Shown here: piece after piece, positions 42,198 to 49,660 of the stretch
Numbering within the stretch: position 1 is the first letter of the stretch
Layout of the letters: the number at the start of each line of letters is the position of its first letter
DNA from: Promicromonospora sukumoe 327MFSha3.1
GTDB taxonomy: Bacteria; Actinomycetota; Actinomycetes; Actinomycetales; Cellulomonadaceae
Direction: 5' to 3'
Assembly (NCBI RefSeq): GCF_000385135.1
Contig: NZ_ARQM01000016.1
Location: 62,001-126,000, forward strand
Length of the DNA stretch: 64,000 nucleotides
Notes under the pieces: generated by a model
What the model was told of the DNA's origin: nothing
Databases searched by the model: none
What the model saw: only the letters and a program-made list of their open reading frames with translations
Position numbers and translations under genes: made by a program

Positions 42198-43145
42198 TCA
42201 GCCGATGCGGAGCAGGGCCTGGACCGGCGTGTGGTCGCTCGGGTAGCGGCCGTCCCGGGTCCAGGTGTTGATGGCGGCCGAGCGCACCTCGACGCCAGGG
42301 GTGGCCAGGATCCAGTCGATCCGGGTGCCCTCCGGGTCCGGGGTCCCGTAGTTGGGGAACGTGCCCACGTACGGCGTGAGCTGCCGGTCGGCGGCGAGCC
42401 AGGTGTCCTGCAGCCCGCCCTCGGTGACCAGCACGTCGTACGGCGTCGAGGCCTCCGCGGCGGCGTTGCAGTCCGCGGTGAAGACGACGGGCAGGCCCGC
42501 CTCGGCCACCTGGTCGCGCACCACCTGGGCGCTGCGCACCCGGGCGTTCTCGGCCTGGTGGTCGAAGTGCGAGTTGATGTGCACGAAGTCGCGGCCGGTC
42601 GCCTCGTCGTGGAACTCGGCCCAGGTGACGATCCGGGTCACGGTGTTGCCCCAGGTGGCGGAGCCGATCAGGTCCGGGGTGTCGGACAGCCAGAACTGGT
42701 CCCACCACTTCACGGTCAGGCGGCGGGCGTCGTAGAAGATGCCGGAGTACTCGCCGCCGGCGCCGCCGTCCCGCCCGAAGCCCACCATCCGGTAGTGCTT
42801 GCCCAGCCCGGCCTCGATGGCGGGGAGCTGGTGGAACAGCACCTCCTGGACGCCCAGGACGGTCGGCTGCTCCAGCTTCAGGAACGCGGTGGCCAGCGGG
42901 GCCCGCTCCGGCCAGTAGTCGGGCTGGCCCGGCTGCGTCTGCCCCACCCGGTCGTAGCGGACGTTGAAGCTCATGGCGTGCAGCAGGTCGCCGCGGGCGG
43001 GGCCGATCACCGGCTTGCCGCCCGGCGCGGTCCGCGCCACGGCCGGGCTCGCCAGCGCGGCCGAGACGCCGAGGGCGCCGACCGCGCCGGCGGCCGTGAG
43101 CATGGTGCGGCGCGAGACTCCAGCGCCACCAGGGATGACGGACAT
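42198..43145 (-). CDS. Tat-exported endonuclease/exonuclease/phosphatase-family protein
   Basis: The 315-aa protein begins with a Tat signal (SRRTMLTAAGAVGALGVSA, RR at residues 12-13). The EEP fold follows, with MSFNVRYD, GVQEVL (catalytic Glu), HINSHFDH, FTADCNA (Asp/Asn) and SDHTPV (catalytic Asp-His). The D-C-N variant in place of GDFN is common in secreted phosphodiesterase or sphingomyelinase-like members. It acts outside the cell, perhaps in phosphate scavenging. Confidence 0.9.
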   Translation of the reverse strand: MSVIPGGAGVSRRTMLTAAGAVGALGVSAALASPAVARTAPGGKPVIGPARGDLLHAMSFNVRYDRVGQTQPGQPDYWPERAPLATAFLKLEQPTVLGVQEVLFHQLPAIEAGLGKHYRMVGFGRDGGAGGEYSGIFYDARRLTVKWWDQFWLSDTPDLIGSATWGNTVTRIVTWAEFHDEATGRDFVHINSHFDHQAENARVRSAQVVRDQVAEAGLPVVFTADCNAAAEASTPYDVLVTEGGLQDTWLAADRQLTPYVGTFPNYGTPDPEGTRIDWILATPGVEVRSAAINTWTRDGRYPSDHTPVQALLRIG

Positions 43146-43265
43146 GCGCTCTCCTCCGGGTCAGGGGGTTGGTGCCGGTCCACCCGACCAGGTGAAAGTG
43201 AGCGTGTCCAGAACGTCGTGTGACGTGTGGGCGAATTGCGCGGCTTGTGCGGCCTGCGCGTCGGG

Positions 43266-43697
43266 TCAGGCCGTCTGGGTACGGGCGGCTCGCGCGCGGC
43301 CCACCAGGTGGTCGACGCTCCACGCGCCGGGGCCGGTGGCCGCCAGCACGAGCGCGCCGGCGCCGAGGGCCGCGACCAGCTCGAAGCCGCCCTGGTCGAC
43401 GAAGATGCCGTTGCCGAGATGCACCAGCACGAGCGCCCCGAGCATGTTCAGCACCACCAGCAGGCCGACGACGGGGGTGGCCGCGCCGAGGATCAGCGCC
43501 GCGCCGCCGACGAGCTCGACCACGGCCGCGAAGACCGCGGCGGCCTGCGGCACGGGGATGCCCATGCCGGCGAAGGAGTCGATGGTGCCCGAGATGCCGA
43601 AGGTGAAGAACTTCTGGGCGCCGTGCGCGACGAGTACCGCCCCGATGGCGATGCGGGCGACGAGCGTCGCGAGGTCCCTGGTCCACGGAAACGTCAT
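43266..43697 (-). CDS. DoxX-family membrane protein
   Basis: The 143-aa protein has four membrane helices and the DoxX pattern ARIAIGAVLVAHGAQKFFTFG and VVELVGGAALILG. DoxX proteins are linked to redox and thiol stress, often with MarR control. A MarR gene is divergent, and a near-perfect palindrome lies between them. Confidence 0.9.
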   Translation of the reverse strand: MTFPWTRDLATLVARIAIGAVLVAHGAQKFFTFGISGTIDSFAGMGIPVPQAAAVFAAVVELVGGAALILGAATPVVGLLVVLNMLGALVLVHLGNGIFVDQGGFELVAALGAGALVLAATGPGAWSVDHLVGRARAARTQTA

Positions 43698-43765
43698 GAG
43701 AGAACTCCTGTGCTTGTTCTGGCCGGTGTGTTCTGGCAGGTGGGCGTGGGGCTAGGGGGTGAATC

Positions 43766-43783
43766 AAGTTGTAGCTTCAACTT
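43766..43783. promoter_or_regulatory. MarR operator between doxX and marR
   Basis: AAGTTGTAGCTTCAACTT is an 18-bp palindrome with a single mismatched pair. AT-rich symmetrical sites of this kind are typical MarR targets. It lies 68 bp upstream of the doxX ATG and 60 bp upstream of the marR GTG. Confidence 0.8.
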
Positions 43784-43843
43784 TTGCGGCACGCTAGCAC
43801 GGGGTGAATTGAGGCGACAACCATCGCGTGAGAGCCTGTCGCC

Positions 43844-44356
43844 GTGACCGACACCCCGTGGCTCGACCGTCGTCAGATGGCGGCCTGGGTCCGCTTCGTC
43901 GCGGTGCTGGAGCTGCTCCCCGGCGTCTTCGACAGCCAGCTCCGCCGCGACTCCGGCGTGACGCACTTCGACTACTTCGTCATGGCGGTGCTCTCCGAGT
44001 CGCCCAACCGCACCCTTCGGATGGCCGAGCTGGCGGGGGCGACGAACGCGACGCTGTCCCGGCTCTCGCACGTCGTGCAGCGCCTGGAGGAGCGTGGCCT
44101 GGTCGAGCGGATCCCCGGTCCGGGGGACCGCCGGGTGACCAACGCGCGGCTCACGGAGGAGGGCTGGGCCATGATGCGCGAGGCCGCGCCGGGCCACGTC
44201 GCCACCGTGCGCCGCCACGTCATCGACGTGCTGACGCCGGAGCAGGTGGACCAGCTCGCCGCGATCAGCGACGCCGTCCTGGCGAGCATCGACCCGCCGG
44301 GCCCGATGGCCGCGGGCTACCAGCGTTACGACGGGCCCGCCGGGTCAGGCGAGTAG
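43844..44356 (+). CDS. MarR-family regulator
   Basis: The 170-aa protein shows the MarR winged helix: LRMAELAGATNATLSRLSHV followed by LEERGLVERI and the wing GPGDRRVTNARLTEEG. It probably represses the divergent doxX gene and itself. Its 3' end overlaps the convergent SDR gene by 12 bp. Start is GTG. Confidence 0.92.
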   Translation: MTDTPWLDRRQMAAWVRFVAVLELLPGVFDSQLRRDSGVTHFDYFVMAVLSESPNRTLRMAELAGATNATLSRLSHVVQRLEERGLVERIPGPGDRRVTNARLTEEGWAMMREAAPGHVATVRRHVIDVLTPEQVDQLAAISDAVLASIDPPGPMAAGYQRYDGPAGSGE

Positions 44357-45193
44357 CGCCTCGGTCGCGTCCCACAGCTCCCGCTGCACCGCCGCCGCGC
44401 GTCCCGGCTCCGGGCAGTCGAGCGGCCGGGCATCGCGCACGGAGTAGTAGCCGCCGGTCCGGGTCGCGAACGCTGGATCGGTCGCCAGTCGCGTGATGAT
44501 CCCGGCGCCGCGTGCGGGATCGCCCACCCGCAGCCGGTGCAGCGTCCGTTCCAGTGCGCCGGCGAACGGCAGCTCGCGCCCGAGTCCGGTGGTGTTGAAC
44601 CCGGGGTCGCAGCAGTTCGCGGTGACGCCTGTCCCGGCGAGCCGCCGCGCCAGTTCCTGGCTGAACATGATGTCCATCAGCTTGGTCCGCCCGTAGTGGG
44701 CGGCCGAGGCGCGCCGGCCGAACGTCCCGGTGAACGAGAGGTCACGCGCCGGTTCGATGCTCCTGGCCTGCCGGGCCGCCTCGGACGCGACGATGACCAC
44801 GCGGGCCGGCGCCGCCGTCGTGAGCCGGTCGAGCAGTATGTTCGTCAGGATCCACGGTGCGAGGTAGTTCACCGCCGTCATCTCGGCGAGGCCGTCGGCG
44901 GTGACGCGCTGGCTGAACGCATGCAGCCCGGCGTTGTTGACCAGCACGTCGATCCGCTCGTAGTGCGCGGCGACGTCCTGGCCCACGCGGCGGACCTCGG
45001 CCAGGGACGAGAGATCGGCCAGGAACGTGTCGACGGCGGCGCCAGGAGTGGTTCGTGCGATCTCGGCGCGCAGATCGTCCGCCTTGGCGGCGTCGCGAGC
45101 CACGATCCCGAGGTGGAAGCCGCGCCGCGCCAGGTCGAGGGCGACGAGTCTGCCGAGCCCGTGGGTCGCTCCGGTGATGACGGCTGTGGTCAT
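44345..45193 (-). CDS. Short-chain dehydrogenase/reductase
   Basis: The 282-aa protein has the SDR cofactor motif TGATHGLG, the structural NNAG (VLVNNAGLHAFS) and the catalytic YxxxK in HYGRTKLMD, with Ser in VIVASEAA. The size and TRVTAN-like CCDPGFNTTGL region resemble the retinol-dehydrogenase-like group. Substrate unknown. It is divergent from a MarR gene with two perfect operators between. Confidence 0.93.
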   Translation of the reverse strand: MTTAVITGATHGLGRLVALDLARRGFHLGIVARDAAKADDLRAEIARTTPGAAVDTFLADLSSLAEVRRVGQDVAAHYERIDVLVNNAGLHAFSQRVTADGLAEMTAVNYLAPWILTNILLDRLTTAAPARVVIVASEAARQARSIEPARDLSFTGTFGRRASAAHYGRTKLMDIMFSQELARRLAGTGVTANCCDPGFNTTGLGRELPFAGALERTLHRLRVGDPARGAGIITRLATDPAFATRTGGYYSVRDARPLDCPEPGRAAAVQRELWDATEALLA

Positions 45194-45211
45194 GGTGGCT
45201 CTCCCTTATCG

Positions 45212-45250
45212 TGAGGTACCTCAATGATTGCATGATGCTGAGGTACCTCA
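45212..45250. promoter_or_regulatory. Twin MarR operators between SDR and marR genes
   Basis: The perfect 12-bp palindrome TGAGGTACCTCA occurs at 45212-45223 and 45239-45250, 27 bp centre to centre, in the short divergent gap. Two identical sites on nearly the same face of the helix suggest cooperative binding by the MarR dimer. Confidence 0.9.
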
Positions 45251-45267
45251 CGAAAATGGGAGCGGAT

Positions 45268-45738
45268 ATGGGTGAGACGGTCGACGCCGGCGAGATCGGC
45301 CTGCGCTACCTGACGACGTCGGCGCGGCTGCGGCGGACCGTGGACGAGCACCTGGCCGGGGGCGGGGTGTCGCTGGCGCAGACCAAGATCCTGCAGGCGC
45401 TTGCCCGGAGCGGCCCGATCCGGCAGGCGGGGCTGGCTGCCGAGCTCGGGTACGCAGCGCGCTCGGTCACCCAGGCGGTCGAGGTCATGGAGCGAGACGG
45501 CTTGGTGCGCCGGACGTCGGACGACGCCGACCGCCGGGCCAAGGTCGTGACCATGACCGGGGAGGGTGCTCGCGCGCTTGCCGCCGGGGAGGCTGCGGGT
45601 GACGAGATCCTGCGCCGGATCTTCGGCGGCCTCGGCGCGGACCGGCTCGCGGCCCTGGGCGAGGCGCTCGCCGTCGTCGACGCCGCCGCGCGGGCGCTGG
45701 ACCGGCCCGGAAACGACGATGACGCGGGACATCGGTGA
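45268..45738 (+). CDS. MarR-family regulator of the divergent SDR gene
   Basis: The 156-aa protein has a MarR winged helix (IRQAGLAAELGYAARSVTQAVEVMERDGLVRR, wing SDDADRRAKVV). I chose ATG 45268 because GGAG lies 8 bp upstream; an in-frame ATG at 45256 also exists. The stop codon lies within the terminator hairpin at 45718. Confidence 0.92.
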   Translation: MGETVDAGEIGLRYLTTSARLRRTVDEHLAGGGVSLAQTKILQALARSGPIRQAGLAAELGYAARSVTQAVEVMERDGLVRRTSDDADRRAKVVTMTGEGARALAAGEAAGDEILRRIFGGLGADRLAALGEALAVVDAAARALDRPGNDDDAGHR

Positions 45739-45752
45739 TGTCCCGCGTCATC
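45718..45752. terminator. Hairpin overlapping the marR stop, facing the tRNA gene
   Basis: Perfect 16-bp arms (GATGACGCGGGACATC and its complement) with a 3-nt GGT loop. It sits between the convergent marR and tRNA-Ser(GGA) genes and can serve both. Confidence 0.8.
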
Positions 45753-45759
45753 GAAACTG

Positions 45760-45844
45760 CGGAGGATGGGGGATTCGAACCCCCGAGGGCGTTAACCCAA
45801 CACGCTTTCCAAGCGTGCGCCATAGGCCACTAGGCGAATCCTCC
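45760..45844 (-). tRNA. tRNA-Ser(GGA)
   Basis: An 85-nt class II tRNA on the reverse strand, acceptor GGAGGAT/ATCCTCC, long variable arm, T-arm GGGGGTTCGAATCCCCC, anticodon loop TTGGAAA. The anticodon GGA is at 45810-45808 and reads UCC/UCU. CCA is not encoded. Confidence 0.97.
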
Positions 45845-46022
45845 TCGCGCGCCGCACAACGGCAGGCGCGCGACCACGGACCGGAGTCTGGCGCGGCCTG
45901 ACGAGGATACCGGACGCCGTGCTCGGACAACGAATCGGAATCCGGGTGGGTCGATGTGAGGTGGCGAACAGCGGGTTCTGCCCGGTTCGGTCCGGGCGTC
46001 CGGATCGGTTAGGCTTGCGGCA

Positions 46023-46110
46023 GACCCCTCGTGCGGCACCATCTCGCCGAACTCCCCCAGGGCCGGAAGGCAGCAAGGGTAAGTGAGCTCTGGTGGGTGT
46101 GCGGGGGGTC
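46023..46110 (+). ncRNA. ffs: Signal recognition particle RNA (4.5S type)
   Basis: The domain IV hairpin that binds Ffh is intact: CAGGGCCGGAAGGCAGCAAG followed by GGTAAGTGAG, containing the conserved GGAAGG loop region. The outer stem pairs GACCCCTCGTGCGGCACC with GGTGGGTGTGCGGGGGGTC. CTTTC follows the stem. The neighbourhood of a serine tRNA upstream and dnaX downstream is typical for actinobacteria. Ends are approximate. Confidence 0.95.
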
Positions 46111-46497
46111 CTTTCTTGCCCGGAATCTGGCGGGCCCGCCACCATGTGGACGGATTTTGGTCCGCATCGTGGGATTTACCCCGCAGGGATTGGCTTCGAC
46201 GTCGTCCGGTGACGCACGATGTCCGCATGACCCGCACCCGGACCTCCGCAACGACGTCGCGCACCTGTCGCGACGCGATGTGTCGCGGCCGCGTGCGCGG
46301 CGGGCGAATGCGCGAGCGCTGACAGCGCCGCACGTTCCCGCGGTCCGTCCAGGACCGCCCCCGCATCGTCCCGAGCTCGCCACGTTGCTGATGGCCGTGG
46401 CCCGCCGTCGTCTTTCACCCTCGGCCTGCGCCCGACGCAGGCCCCCCGCATCCTGAGCACAGGCATACCCGCGCCCGTGCGCCCGAGAGGACCACCC
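46111..46497 (+). other. 387-bp metQ leader region with hairpins
   Basis: No confident gene lies here. Hairpins are seen at 46340-46358 (GCGGTCC/GGACCGC) and 46423-46443 (GGCCTGCG/CGCAGGCC, followed by CCCCCGC). A 31-codon Arg-rich frame with three internal or initial Met and two Cys runs from 46227 to 46322 but has no good ribosome binding site. A regulatory leader for the methionine transporter is plausible; I could not match a known SAM riboswitch. Confidence 0.4.
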
Positions 46498-47385
46498 ATG
46501 TCTCGTTTCACCTCCGTCCTGACCACCGGCCTCGCCGTCACGGCCGTCCTCGCGCTGAGCGCCTGCGGCGGCGCCGACGAGGCCGCGCCCGCCACCGGCT
46601 CGGCCGACGACCCGGTCCGCATCGGCGTCGTCAACTCCGGCGACGACTACTGGACCACGTTCTCCGACCTGGCCGAGGAGGAGGGCATCAGCGTCGAGCT
46701 GGTGAACTTCAGCGACTACCAGCTCCCCAACCAGGGGCTGACCGACGGCGACCTGGACCTGAACCAGTTCCAGCACCTGCAGTTCCTCGCGAACTACAAC
46801 ACCGCCACCGGCTCGGACCTCACGCCGATCGCGGCCACCGCCGTCTACCCGCTGGGCCTCTACTCGCTCAAGCACGACGGCGTGGAGGACATCCCCGAGG
46901 GCGGCGAGGTGGCCATCCCGAACGACGACACGAACCAGGCCCGCGCGCTGCTCGTGCTGCAGGAGGCCGGCCTGGTCGCCCTGCGCGACGGCGGCAGCGC
47001 GTTCTCCACGCCGGCCGACGTGCTGGAGGACGAGTCCAAGGTGACCGTGACCCCGGTCGACGCCGCCCAGACGGCGCTCGCGCTGCAGGACGTCGACGCC
47101 TCGATCATCAACAACGACTTCGTGGGCGACGCCGACCTGACCTCCGAGGACGCCATCTTCTCGGACGACCCGGACTCCTCCGCCGCCGAGCCGTACATCA
47201 ACGTGTGGGTGGCCCGCGGGGCCGACGCCGACAACGAGGTGTTCCAGCAGCTCGTCGAGATCTACCACTCCCCGGAGGTCGAGGAGGGCGTGCTCGAGGC
47301 CTCGGGCGGCACGGGTGTCATCAAGGACAACTCCGCGGCCGAGCTGCAGGAGATCCTGGCCGGCATCCAGGAGGACGCCTCCTGA
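46498..47385 (+). CDS. metQ: Methionine ABC transporter substrate-binding lipoprotein
   Basis: The 295-aa protein has a lipoprotein signal (lipobox LSAC, Cys23) and a NlpA/MetQ body with VELVNFSDYQLPNQGLTDGD and FQHLQFLANYN. It binds D- or L-methionine outside the membrane. The stop overlaps the MetN start (TGATG). The order metQ-metN-metI forms a complete importer operon. Confidence 0.95.
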   Translation: MSRFTSVLTTGLAVTAVLALSACGGADEAAPATGSADDPVRIGVVNSGDDYWTTFSDLAEEEGISVELVNFSDYQLPNQGLTDGDLDLNQFQHLQFLANYNTATGSDLTPIAATAVYPLGLYSLKHDGVEDIPEGGEVAIPNDDTNQARALLVLQEAGLVALRDGGSAFSTPADVLEDESKVTVTPVDAAQTALALQDVDASIINNDFVGDADLTSEDAIFSDDPDSSAAEPYINVWVARGADADNEVFQQLVEIYHSPEVEEGVLEASGGTGVIKDNSAAELQEILAGIQEDAS

Positions 47386-48581
47386 TGCCTGCGGCGACCA
47401 GCGGCATCATCCGGTTCGAGGGTGCCACCAAGGTGTTCCCGGGCCGGGGGAAGGGCGCAGAGGTGCGCGCCGTCGACGAGGTGACCCTCGACATCCGTGA
47501 GGGCGAGATCTTCGGCGTCATCGGGCAGTCGGGGGCCGGCAAGTCCACGCTGGTGCGCCTGATCAACGCGCTCGAGCGGACCACCGGCGGCGACGTCGTG
47601 GTCGACGGGGTCTCGCTCGGCTCGCTGAGCGAGGCGCGGCTGCGGCCTGTCCGGGCCGGGATCGGGATGGTGTTCCAGCAGTTCAACCTGCTGGCCTCCC
47701 GGACCGTCTCGGGGAACATCGCCTACCCGCTGGAGGTCGCCGGCTGGCCGCGCGCCAAGCGGGAGGCGCGGGTCGCCGAGCTGCTGGACTTCGTCGGCCT
47801 GGCGGACAAGGCGGGCGTGTACCCGTCCACGCTGTCCGGCGGGCAGAAGCAGCGCGTCGGGATCGCCCGCGCGCTCGCCACGAACCCGCGCATCCTACTG
47901 GCGGACGAGGCGACGTCGGCCCTGGACCCCGAGACCACGCGCGACGTGCTGGACCTGCTCCAGCGCGTCAACCGTGAGCTCGGGATCACCGTGGTCGTCA
48001 TCACGCACGAGATGGACGTGGTGCGCTCGATCTGCCACCGCGTCGCGGTGATGGAGCGAGGGCGCGTCGTCGAGGTGGGGGAGGCCTACCAGGTCTTCAG
48101 CTCGCCCCGGCACGACACCACGCGGCGGTTCGTCGCGACGGCGCTGCGCGACCGGCCCTCGCCCGAGGTGCTGGCTCGCCTGCGGACGCGGCACACCGGG
48201 CACATCGTGACGGTCGGCGTGGACGAGGTGGCCGGCTCGTCGGCCGTGCTCACGCGCACGCTGCGCGAGCACGGCGTGGACGGCACGGTCGTGTTCGGCG
48301 GCATCACCGAGGTCGCGGAGCGGCCGTACGGGTCGCTGACGGTGGAGCTGGTCGGCGACGGCGGCTCCGTGGAGGCCGCAGTGGCCGCCCTCCGCGCCGT
48401 GACCTGGGTGGACGATCACGGCACCGCGGCCGACCCGCGCAAGGTGCGCGGCGTCGGGCAGCAGGACGCCCCGGACGCCGACCCGGCCGGTCCGCCGGAC
48501 CCGGGCGCGCCCGGGGAAGGTCTGCCCGGGAACGGGCCGTTCGGCGGGCAGACGTGGCTGACGGGAGGGATTGACCTGTGA
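47385..48581 (+). CDS. metN: Methionine ABC transporter ATPase
   Basis: The 398-aa protein has Walker A GQSGAGKST (about residues 47-55), signature TLSGGQKQRVGIARAL, Walker B ILLADEATSALDP and the switch His in ITHEMDVV. The C-terminal NIL domain (about 265-345) binds methionine for feedback inhibition. A Pro/Gly-rich tail of about 45 residues after the NIL domain is unusual for MetN. Confidence 0.95.
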   Translation: MPAATSGIIRFEGATKVFPGRGKGAEVRAVDEVTLDIREGEIFGVIGQSGAGKSTLVRLINALERTTGGDVVVDGVSLGSLSEARLRPVRAGIGMVFQQFNLLASRTVSGNIAYPLEVAGWPRAKREARVAELLDFVGLADKAGVYPSTLSGGQKQRVGIARALATNPRILLADEATSALDPETTRDVLDLLQRVNRELGITVVVITHEMDVVRSICHRVAVMERGRVVEVGEAYQVFSSPRHDTTRRFVATALRDRPSPEVLARLRTRHTGHIVTVGVDEVAGSSAVLTRTLREHGVDGTVVFGGITEVAERPYGSLTVELVGDGGSVEAAVAALRAVTWVDDHGTAADPRKVRGVGQQDAPDADPAGPPDPGAPGEGLPGNGPFGGQTWLTGGIDL

Positions 48582-49234
48582 ACTGGGACTACTTGACCCC
48601 GCTCCTCTGGGAGGCCGCGGGCCAGACGGCCTACATGGTGCTGATCACCCTGCTGATCGGCGGGTTCCTGGGCCTGGCGCTCGGGCTCGGGCTGTACCTG
48701 ACGCGGCCGGGCAACCTGCTGCAGCACCGGTTCGTCTTCGCCGTGCTGAACCTCGCGGTGAACATCGTGCGGCCCATCCCGTTCATCATCTTCCTGGTGG
48801 CGCTCGGCCCGCTGACCCGTGCCGTCATCGGCTCGACGATCGGCATCGAGGCGTTCACGTTCGCGATGTGCTTCATGGCCACGTTCGTCTTCGCGCGGCT
48901 CGTGGAGCAGAACCTCGTGTCGATCGACCCCGGCGTGGTCGAGGCGGCCCGGGCCATGGGCGCGTCGCCGTTCCGGATCGTGCGGACCGTGCTGGTCCCG
49001 GAGGCGCTCGCGCCGCTGATCCTCGGATACACCTTCCTGTTCGTCGGCGTGCTCGACATGTCCGCGATCGGCGGCTACCTGGGTGCCGGTGGTCTCGGTG
49101 ACTTCGCGATCGTGCAGGGCTACCGGCAGTACGACTGGGCGGTGACCGCCGTCGTCGTGGTGATCATCGTGGTGATCGTGCAAGCGGTGCAGTGGCTCGG
49201 CAACGGCCTGGCGCGACGGGCGCTGCGGCGCTGA
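48578..49234 (+). CDS. metI: Methionine ABC transporter permease
   Basis: The 218-aa protein has five membrane helices and the EAA loop EAARAMGASPFRIVRTVLVPEALAPLI that contacts MetN. GTG start at 48578 overlaps the metN stop by 4 bp. It completes the MetQNI importer. Confidence 0.95.
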   Translation: MNWDYLTPLLWEAAGQTAYMVLITLLIGGFLGLALGLGLYLTRPGNLLQHRFVFAVLNLAVNIVRPIPFIIFLVALGPLTRAVIGSTIGIEAFTFAMCFMATFVFARLVEQNLVSIDPGVVEAARAMGASPFRIVRTVLVPEALAPLILGYTFLFVGVLDMSAIGGYLGAGGLGDFAIVQGYRQYDWAVTAVVVVIIVVIVQAVQWLGNGLARRALRR

Positions 49235-49252
49235 CGTGGGAGAGTGTGGCCC

Positions 49253-49588
49253 ATGTCGGACCAGCCGCAAGCCCCGTACCCGGCCCAGCACCCGCCTGCG
49301 CCGCAGCCGATCAGTCCCGCCTACCGGAAGTGGGCCACCGCCCTCCTCTGGATCGCGGTGATCCTGCTGGCCTTCGTGGTCGTCGCGACCGTGGCCAGCA
49401 TCGTGCTGCTCGTCCTGGCGGACAGCAGCCCCAGCGGTGGGGCCGGCGCGTACGGCTACCTCGCGATCTTCCTCTGGTTCGCGATCTTCGCCGTGTTCCC
49501 GTTCCTCCTGGGCGCCGGGATCCCCGGCCTGGTCATGCGGGCGCGCGTGCGGCGCACCCCGCAGGCCCTCGGCGGCACCGCGCCGTGA
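49253..49588 (+). CDS. Small two-TM membrane protein
   Basis: A 111-aa protein with a Pro/Gln-rich N-terminal tail (about 20 residues), two membrane helices (about 28-56 and 68-95) and a short basic C-terminus. No known domain is recognised. It is 18 bp after metI and may be cotranscribed; a long hairpin follows it. Confidence 0.75.
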   Translation: MSDQPQAPYPAQHPPAPQPISPAYRKWATALLWIAVILLAFVVVATVASIVLLVLADSSPSGGAGAYGYLAIFLWFAIFAVFPFLLGAGIPGLVMRARVRRTPQALGGTAP

Positions 49589-49590
49589 CC

Positions 49591-49630
49591 TGACGACGTG
49601 GCCGTCCACCTGTGGACGGCCACGTCGTCA
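49591..49630. terminator. 19-bp perfect hairpin before dnaX
   Basis: Arms 49591-49609 (TGACGACGTGGCCGTCCAC) and 49612-49630 are perfect complements with a 2-nt loop. It separates the met operon from dnaX and probably terminates transcription; no T-run follows. Confidence 0.8.
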
Positions 49631-49660
49631 GTGTCGGTGGTGGCGTCTATCGTTGCGGGG

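Noticed and set aside
42154-43767. Upstream extension of the arginase frame to 845 codons
   Set aside because: The extension is antisense or out of frame with the Tat phosphatase and DoxX genes; the arginase domain begins shortly after the ATG at 42153.
46227-46322. 31-codon Arg-rich frame upstream of metQ as a Met or Cys leader peptide
   Set aside because: It lacks a ribosome binding site and has no run of Met or Cys codons; kept only as a note in the leader entry.
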